A stretch of 37,592 nucleotides of DNA. It comes from Lachnospiraceae bacterium. GTDB taxonomy: Bacteria > Bacillota > Clostridia > Lachnospirales > Lachnospiraceae. Shown here one piece after another: positions 33,270 through 37,592 of the stretch (position 1 is its first letter; each line of letters opens with the position of its first letter). The position numbers and the translations under genes are program-made. The notes beneath the pieces are model-generated. The model was not told where the DNA came from. It searched no databases and was given only the letters and a program-made list of their open reading frames with translations. The stretch spans positions 1 to 37,592 of the forward strand of contig JAEEXG010000022.1 in assembly GCA_016291405.1 (NCBI GenBank), read 5' to 3'.

Positions 33270-34187
33270 TTATCCTTTTACTGCTCCTATAGTTAAACCC
33301 TTTACAAAGTATCTTTGTACAAAAGGGTAAAGCAATACGATGGGACCTGTAGCTATTACCGTCATAGACATCTTCATACTTTCAATAGGAATCGAGGGAA
33401 GCGCTATTCCGGACTTTTCGGCAACTATTCTCATAGCTTCCGCACTTCCGAGTATTCTTTGCAAATAGTATTGAAGAGTAAACATGTTTTCATCGGTAAT
33501 GTAGAGCATACAGTTATACCAGTCATTCCAATAAGCCAGTGCCGCAAAGAGCGAAAGTGTGGCAATTAAAGGCTTTGAAAGGGGAATGATAAGCCTTGCA
33601 AATATCACTAAATCATTTGCTCCGTCTATCTTTGCAGACTCCGTTATTTCCATGGGAAGTCCCGACATAAACGACTTTGCAATTATCATGTTCCAAACCG
33701 AAAACATTAAGGGCAAAATAAGTCCCACAATGTTGTTTTTAAAATTTAGGTATCTAACGCAAAGCAAATACCAGGGAACGAGTCCTCCGTTAAAAAGGGT
33801 TGTGAAGAAATAAAAGAACGCAAACTTATTTCTCCATGGGAAATCTTTTCTTGAAAGAACATATCCTGTCATTGTGGCAAGAAAAACAGAAAGAAATGTT
33901 CCTACCGCTGTAACTCCTATTGTGGTTCCGTAAGCTTTAAGTATGGCAACCGGGTTCTTTAGGCTTAATTTGTAGCTATCCAGGCTAAAATTTGCAAAAG
34001 ACGGTAAAAGTGGATAGCCGTTTCTTATAAGAGATGTCTCAGAGGTAAAAGAAGCTATTATGATAAGGTAAAAGGGAATTACGCAAATCAAAGCAAAAAT
34101 ACCTATTAAAACAATGCCCAGTATATTAACCGAAAGCTCGTCTTTGCTTAATCTTTTATGTGTGTTTAAGACTACTTGATCAGTCAT
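33270..34187 (-). CDS. Carbohydrate ABC transporter permease, LplC type
   Basis: A 305-residue inner-membrane permease with about six helices. The cytoplasmic EAA-like loop reads MEITESAKIDGANDLVIFARLIIPLSKP, with the conserved AxxDGA core. The C terminus ends FVQRYFVKGLTIGAVKG, typical of the LplC/YtcP group. It pairs with the LplB-type permease 12 bp upstream and lies 11 bp before the lipoprotein gene. Together these make the membrane channel and receptor of one importer. Confidence 0.92.
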   Translation of the reverse strand: MTDQVVLNTHKRLSKDELSVNILGIVLIGIFALICVIPFYLIIIASFTSETSLIRNGYPLLPSFANFSLDSYKLSLKNPVAILKAYGTTIGVTAVGTFLSVFLATMTGYVLSRKDFPWRNKFAFFYFFTTLFNGGLVPWYLLCVRYLNFKNNIVGLILPLMFSVWNMIIAKSFMSGLPMEITESAKIDGANDLVIFARLIIPLSKPLIATLSLFAALAYWNDWYNCMLYITDENMFTLQYYLQRILGSAEAMRIVAEKSGIALPSIPIESMKMSMTVIATGPIVLLYPFVQRYFVKGLTIGAVKG

Positions 34188-34199
34188 TTCTTCCTCCCA

Positions 34200-35132
34200 T
34201 CAATACAGTGCATAATCAGGATTGGCTTTTTTAACCAATGCATTCGATATCATAATCGTGACAAAGCAAAGCACTGACTGATACAAGCTTGCCGCCGCCG
34301 ATACTCCGATGTCACCGTTATCAATAAGAAGTCTGAACACATAAGTGTCGATAACATCAGTCGTGGGCTGGAGCAAAGCGCTGGACCTTACAGTCTGATA
34401 GAAAAGACCGAAATCTCCTCTAAAGATGTTTCCTATTCCCAAAAGAACCAATATCATCATAGTGGGCATTAAAGAAGGAATCGTAAGATACCTGATCTTT
34501 TGCCAAGCGCTTGCGCCATCTATTGATGCAGCCTCAAACATTTCCTGATCTAAACCTGTAATGGCCGCAAGATATACAACCGAACCATATCCTGTCTGTT
34601 TCCAGATCTTTAAAAAGATTATTACTATGATCCATGCGGAGGGGGTGTTGTATAAGTCAAATGCTTTACCTCCCAAAGCCGTAATAACATGGTTAAATAC
34701 GCCTTTTTCATAGTTAAAAATGTTGTACATTATTGCTCCTGCCACAACCCAGCTTATAAAGTAGGGCAAAAACATAAGTGACTGCGTAAACTTTTTAAAA
34801 AACTTAGAAATTATCTCGTTTAGCAAAATTGCGCTGCCCATTTCAAACAAAACACCAAGGGTTATAAACGCTATATTGTAAAGCAAGGTGTTTCTTGTAA
34901 CCATTCCAAGCTTTCCGGAAATCAAAAGAGCTTTGAAGTTATTAAGACCGTTCCAAGGTGAAAAATATATTCCGCCTGCGTACTGATACTTTTTAAATGC
35001 TAAGATTATTCCCGTCATCGGGACATAACTGAATATAATTACATAAATAAGACTCGGAAGCAGCATTAAAAGAAGCAGCCAATGCCTTCTTAATACTTTT
35101 AAAAACGGAGTCTTTGTCCTAGTCTTTTCCAT
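34200..35132 (-). CDS. Carbohydrate ABC transporter permease, LplB type
   Basis: A 310-residue permease, first gene of the carbohydrate operon. About six helices are predicted, starting with HWLLLLMLLPSLIYVIIFSYVPMTGIILAF. The EAA-like loop is QEMFEAASIDGASAWQKIRYLTIPSLMP. ATG 35132 (MEKTRTK) is chosen because GGGAGA lies just before it; an in-frame GTG at 35150 lacks a ribosome-binding site. The LacI-family regulator is transcribed divergently, with an approximately 225-bp intergenic region rich in operator-like motifs. Confidence 0.92.
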   Translation of the reverse strand: MEKTRTKTPFLKVLRRHWLLLLMLLPSLIYVIIFSYVPMTGIILAFKKYQYAGGIYFSPWNGLNNFKALLISGKLGMVTRNTLLYNIAFITLGVLFEMGSAILLNEIISKFFKKFTQSLMFLPYFISWVVAGAIMYNIFNYEKGVFNHVITALGGKAFDLYNTPSAWIIVIIFLKIWKQTGYGSVVYLAAITGLDQEMFEAASIDGASAWQKIRYLTIPSLMPTMMILVLLGIGNIFRGDFGLFYQTVRSSALLQPTTDVIDTYVFRLLIDNGDIGVSAAASLYQSVLCFVTIMISNALVKKANPDYALY

Positions 35133-35202
35133 ACTCTCTCCCACGTACACTATCCATAAGTTTCAAATCTATGATTTAATTGTAGGAACTATACCTAAAT
35201 GG

Positions 35203-35234
35203 CTCTAGATTAATAATTTTCAAATAATCTAAAG
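35203..35234. promoter_or_regulatory. Inverted repeat upstream of the permease operon
   Basis: CTCTAGATTA (35203-35212) and TAATCTAAAG (35225-35234) form 10-bp arms with one mismatch around a 12-bp AT-rich centre. It lies where the minus-strand promoter should be and may be an operator distinct from the TGCGCA motifs. Confidence 0.4.
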
Positions 35235-35270
35235 TTTTTTATATTAAGTGAACGAATAATTTACGATTCG

Positions 35271-35316
35271 TGCGCAATTTTGCGCATTATTAGCGCAATT
35301 TCTGCTTTTTTGCGCA
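35271..35316. promoter_or_regulatory. Phased TGCGCA operator cluster
   Basis: GCGCA motifs occur at 35272, 35282, 35293 and 35312, about 10, 11 and 19 bp apart, on one face of the helix. TTGCGC-attatta-GCGCAA (35280-35298) is a full inverted repeat. LacI-family proteins often bind such CG-centred palindromes. The cluster sits directly upstream of the LacI-gene promoter. Confidence 0.6.
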
Positions 35317-35323
35317 TTTTTTA

Positions 35324-35352
35324 TTGTTTTTCCCTTTTTTAAAAGCTATAAT
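35324..35352 (+). promoter_or_regulatory. Promoter of the LacI-family gene
   Basis: TTGTTT (35324-35329) and a perfect TATAAT (35347-35352) are separated by 17 bp. The start codon follows only 7 bp after the -10, so transcription should begin at or within a base of the ATG. Confidence 0.75.
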
Positions 35353-35359
35353 TGGTCTC

Positions 35360-36373
35360 ATGGGAAAAGAAATTAGATTAAATGAACTATCAAAAGAACT
35401 GAATTTGTCGGCTACGACGATTTCAAGAGCCTTATCCGGAAACGGACGAGTATCTGAAGAAACAAGGAAAAAGGTTACGGAAGTTGCCCTAAGACTTGGA
35501 TACATTTCCCCTTCGCAGAAAAAACAAAGTGACAGCATTATTTCGGGTCGAAAAAGCGGAAACGTAGGCGTGGTGCTGTCAAGAGACCTGTTATATGAGT
35601 CGGATTTTTTCCACCTTTGCTTACTTGGTGCTGCCGGAGCTTTGGCCGATCACGGCTATGAAACTCTTCTCATTTTGTGTAACACGGACGAGTATGAGCC
35701 TCTTATTCCCGCCGTTGAAAAGGGGGCTCTTGACGGAGTTATATTTACAAGAGCAATTTCAGGTGAAAAGAGCCACTCTTACCTTAAGAAAAAGGGGATT
35801 CCCGTAGTGGTGGTGGGCTCAGGTATTAAAGACGCGGTTATGGTTGATTCAAATACCGCTCTTGCCTGCAGAGAGCTTGCATCAAGCCTTATGAACAGCG
35901 GTTGCAAGCGCATAGCATTCATAGCGGGAAATATGAATTATAACGTAAACATAAAAAGGCTTGAAGGCGCAATGATGGGAGTTTCCGATTACTCCGTCAA
36001 TCCGGATCCAAACCTTATATTCAGAGATATATCTAATTATAATTCCTGTAAAGTTGCGGTTGAAACCGCAATTACCAGACGTTGTGACGGCATCATTTGC
36101 TGTGACGATGTAATTGCAGGATGGTCTTATGAAGTGCTCACAAGACTTGGGCTCTCGGTCCCTAAGGACGTTTTGCTTGCTTCTTGCTTTGACAGTAATG
36201 AATTGGCCCGCCACACACCACCCATAACCGCTGCCCACATCGATGCAAGGCAAATGGGATTCTATGCAGGCGAAGCAATGATTGGTCTTTTGGAAGGCAC
36301 TGAAAAAAGACAGTTTATTCCGGTTGAACATACTATTCACTTAAGAGCTTCCACAAGACATTTTAGTGTCTGA
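35360..36373 (+). CDS. LacI family transcriptional regulator
   Basis: A 337-residue repressor. The N-terminal helix-turn-helix reads RLNELSKELNLSATTISRALSGNGRVSEETRKKV, followed by the hinge and a periplasmic-binding-protein-like sensor (about 60-337). The sensor includes VGVVLSRD, GVIFTRA, and CDGIICCDDVIAGWSYEVLTRLG. ATG 35360 is chosen because the helix-turn-helix starts there and a promoter ends 7 bp before it; an in-frame TTG at 35324 is the -35 box itself. No ribosome-binding site is visible, so the message is probably leaderless. It probably controls the divergent galactoside operon and itself, with a sugar as inducer. Confidence 0.92.
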   Translation: MGKEIRLNELSKELNLSATTISRALSGNGRVSEETRKKVTEVALRLGYISPSQKKQSDSIISGRKSGNVGVVLSRDLLYESDFFHLCLLGAAGALADHGYETLLILCNTDEYEPLIPAVEKGALDGVIFTRAISGEKSHSYLKKKGIPVVVVGSGIKDAVMVDSNTALACRELASSLMNSGCKRIAFIAGNMNYNVNIKRLEGAMMGVSDYSVNPDPNLIFRDISNYNSCKVAVETAITRRCDGIICCDDVIAGWSYEVLTRLGLSVPKDVLLASCFDSNELARHTPPITAAHIDARQMGFYAGEAMIGLLEGTEKRQFIPVEHTIHLRASTRHFSV

Positions 36374-36409
36374 TGGTTTCTTTAAAATTTCACGTAAAGG
36401 AGACGGTAT

Positions 36410-37592
36410 ATGGGACTTAAAGAAAGACCTTTGGTGCATGCAATTGCCGGGGGCAAATATTGGGAAAATAAATATAAGTCTTTTTATGCGAAAGTGTTTG
36501 TGCCGAACAATGATTTAGAGGGGCAGGTAAATAATTATGGATTTAGAGCGCCTCTCTTACTAATATTTGAAGAGCACAAAATGGATATAGAAGAAGCCTT
36601 GAAGTTTGCAACCCTAAGGGGCTTTACAAGAATTGCTGCAAAATATGATGCCCCTGTAGTTTTTGTTTATCCTACCTGTGAGGGCGGATGGGCATATGCT
36701 GATGAGTCTTTATATCAAGAGCTTATTTCGGAAGTTAGTCTTTATCCTGATTATGAAGACGGTGTAGTTGCCTGGGATAATTTCTTTTCTAAGCGTTTTG
36801 AGGGCTATTTTATAAGGGGCGCCAAGCACAGAGCTTACCTCTACGGTTTTGGAAGGTCGGCAGATTATATAGCGACCAAACTATTAAAGGCCATCCAGGG
36901 CGAATACCTTTGGGGCCCGGGTGAAATCACTCCCGCGGTTTGCTCCTTAGAACGCCTTACCACTCTTCCGGATCTTCAAAGAAAAGACATTGCCATAATC
37001 AGCGTGTTGAATGAATCCGTGATTAATATGCCCCTTGAAGAGAGCGAACATTTCTATAGGTCGGATGGGCTTTACGAAGAGGACTTTGAAAAGTTTGCAA
37101 GGAAATTTAAAAGATGGTGCGGAAACCTTGAAATCGAACCTACTTCGGAAGACTTAGGCATGGTGGAAGAAACCGGAATCGTGGAAGTTAAGACTTCCCC
37201 TGATAACCAAAGTAAATACAAAGACCTTCCCACTCACAAAGCAGGGTATTTTGCATTTTACAATAAAGGTGCCTTTGACAATGGCCCCATCCCTTTGGTG
37301 CTTGCCTTTCACGGAGGCGGAGACACCGCTTTACACATAACCTATGTGCCGGGCTGGATTGATATCTGTCACAGAGACGGATTTTTACTTGTAGCAATAG
37401 ATGACCATTTATCCTTAAGAGCTACGGAAATAATGGAAATTCTTGATAGTATAAAGAAGCGCTACAACATAGATGAAAAAAGAATCTATGCAACAGGCTT
37501 TTCAATGGGAAGCGGAAAGACCTTTGATTTGTTTATGGAGTATCCCGATGCCTTTGCAGGCTTTATGCCATGCTCTGCTCTATTCCCCATTA
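36410..37592 (+). CDS. Two-domain alpha/beta-hydrolase esterase, 3' truncated by window edge
   Basis: An ORF of at least 394 codons running off the window, with AAAGGAGA 7 nt before the ATG and 36 bp after the LacI gene. Residues about 255-394 carry a PHB-depolymerase or feruloyl-esterase-like (CE1/ESTHER-type) fold with oxyanion loop HGGGD (301-305) and nucleophile S365 in GFSMG. The catalytic acid and His lie beyond the edge. Residues 45-200 look like a second, related unit: VVFVYPTCEGGW mirrors the first strand and loop, and RAYLYGFGRSADYIATKLL mirrors RIYATGFSMGSGKTFDLFM. Glycine replaces the nucleophile there (GFGRS). No signal peptide is seen, so it acts inside the cell, probably on acylated sugars. 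Confidence 0.75.
   Translation, partial: MGLKERPLVHAIAGGKYWENKYKSFYAKVFVPNNDLEGQVNNYGFRAPLLLIFEEHKMDIEEALKFATLRGFTRIAAKYDAPVVFVYPTCEGGWAYADESLYQELISEVSLYPDYEDGVVAWDNFFSKRFEGYFIRGAKHRAYLYGFGRSADYIATKLLKAIQGEYLWGPGEITPAVCSLERLTTLPDLQRKDIAIISVLNESVINMPLEESEHFYRSDGLYEEDFEKFARKFKRWCGNLEIEPTSEDLGMVEETGIVEVKTSPDNQSKYKDLPTHKAGYFAFYNKGAFDNGPIPLVLAFHGGGDTALHITYVPGWIDICHRDGFLLVAIDDHLSLRATEIMEILDSIKKRYNIDEKRIYATGFSMGSGKTFDLFMEYPDAFAGFMPCSALFPI

Noticed and set aside
35882-36340. 152-codon minus-strand ORF opposite the LacI-family gene
   Set aside because: It overlaps a clear LacI-family sensor domain and has no recognisable features of its own.
37188-37397. 69-codon minus-strand ORF near the right edge
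   Set aside because: It lies opposite the esterase reading frame, which contains catalytic motifs and continues through it.
1-37592. tRNA, rRNA, CRISPR array or known riboswitch
   Set aside because: No cloverleaf, ribosomal RNA segment, regular spacer-repeat array or recognisable aptamer core was found by reading.

Overview
The window looks like a stretch of chromosome from a low-GC, Gram-positive gut or rumen anaerobe, most likely a Clostridia member of the Lachnospiraceae type (inference). Supporting signs are strong GGAGG ribosome-binding sites, tightly packed operons, a lipoprotein-anchored sugar ABC transporter with an LplB/LplC-type permease pair, and a BceS/BceR-like two-component system next to an ABC transporter. 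I see no rRNA, tRNA or CRISPR array.

Layout. Positions 1-2600 hold an IS91-like mobile unit: a tyrosine recombinase overlapping a Y2/HUH transposase, enclosed by 14-bp inverted repeats and rich in hairpins. Positions 2600-9717 hold mostly minus-strand housekeeping and accessory genes: a flavin-fold (PPOX) protein, an alpha/beta hydrolase, an acyltransferase, an M42 peptidase, tRNA t6A dehydratase TcdA, an HTH-AbrB fusion regulator abutting a second acyltransferase, and a 3-hydroxyacyl-CoA dehydrogenase. Positions 9838-13345 hold a heterodimeric ABC transporter pair with a well-defined promoter and two GTTAG...CTAAC operators. Just upstream of it (13488-13657) is a self-contained tiny transcription unit with its own promoter, a strong ribosome-binding site, a 17-codon ORF and a terminator. 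This is the most interesting unexplained object in the window. A membrane GGDEF protein and a second PPOX protein follow.

Positions 15392-22058 hold a sensor kinase/response regulator and the ABC transporter it probably controls (FtsX-like permease, ATPase, HlyD/RND-type adaptor). An 11-bp-phased direct repeat upstream of the adaptor gene fits an OmpR-family operator. Positions 22252-23901 form a small plus-strand accessory patch: an unknown membrane protein, an internally deleted RelB/DinJ-like antitoxin without a toxin, and a RhuM-family protein.

Positions 23972-35132 hold a long minus-strand carbohydrate locus, apparently for galactoside use. Read in transcription order it encodes two permeases, the binding lipoprotein, a GH2 and a GH42 beta-galactosidase, a GT4 glycosyltransferase and a GH13 alpha-glucosidase. 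A divergent LacI-family regulator (35360-36373) probably controls it; its mRNA looks leaderless and helically phased TGCGCA motifs lie in front of it. The window ends inside a two-domain esterase (36410 onward) whose first domain appears to have lost its catalytic serine.

Four copies of a 34-bp GGGACGGGGTTAGTGG repeat are dispersed in the minus-strand regions. Each one overlaps, or starts at, a stop codon.
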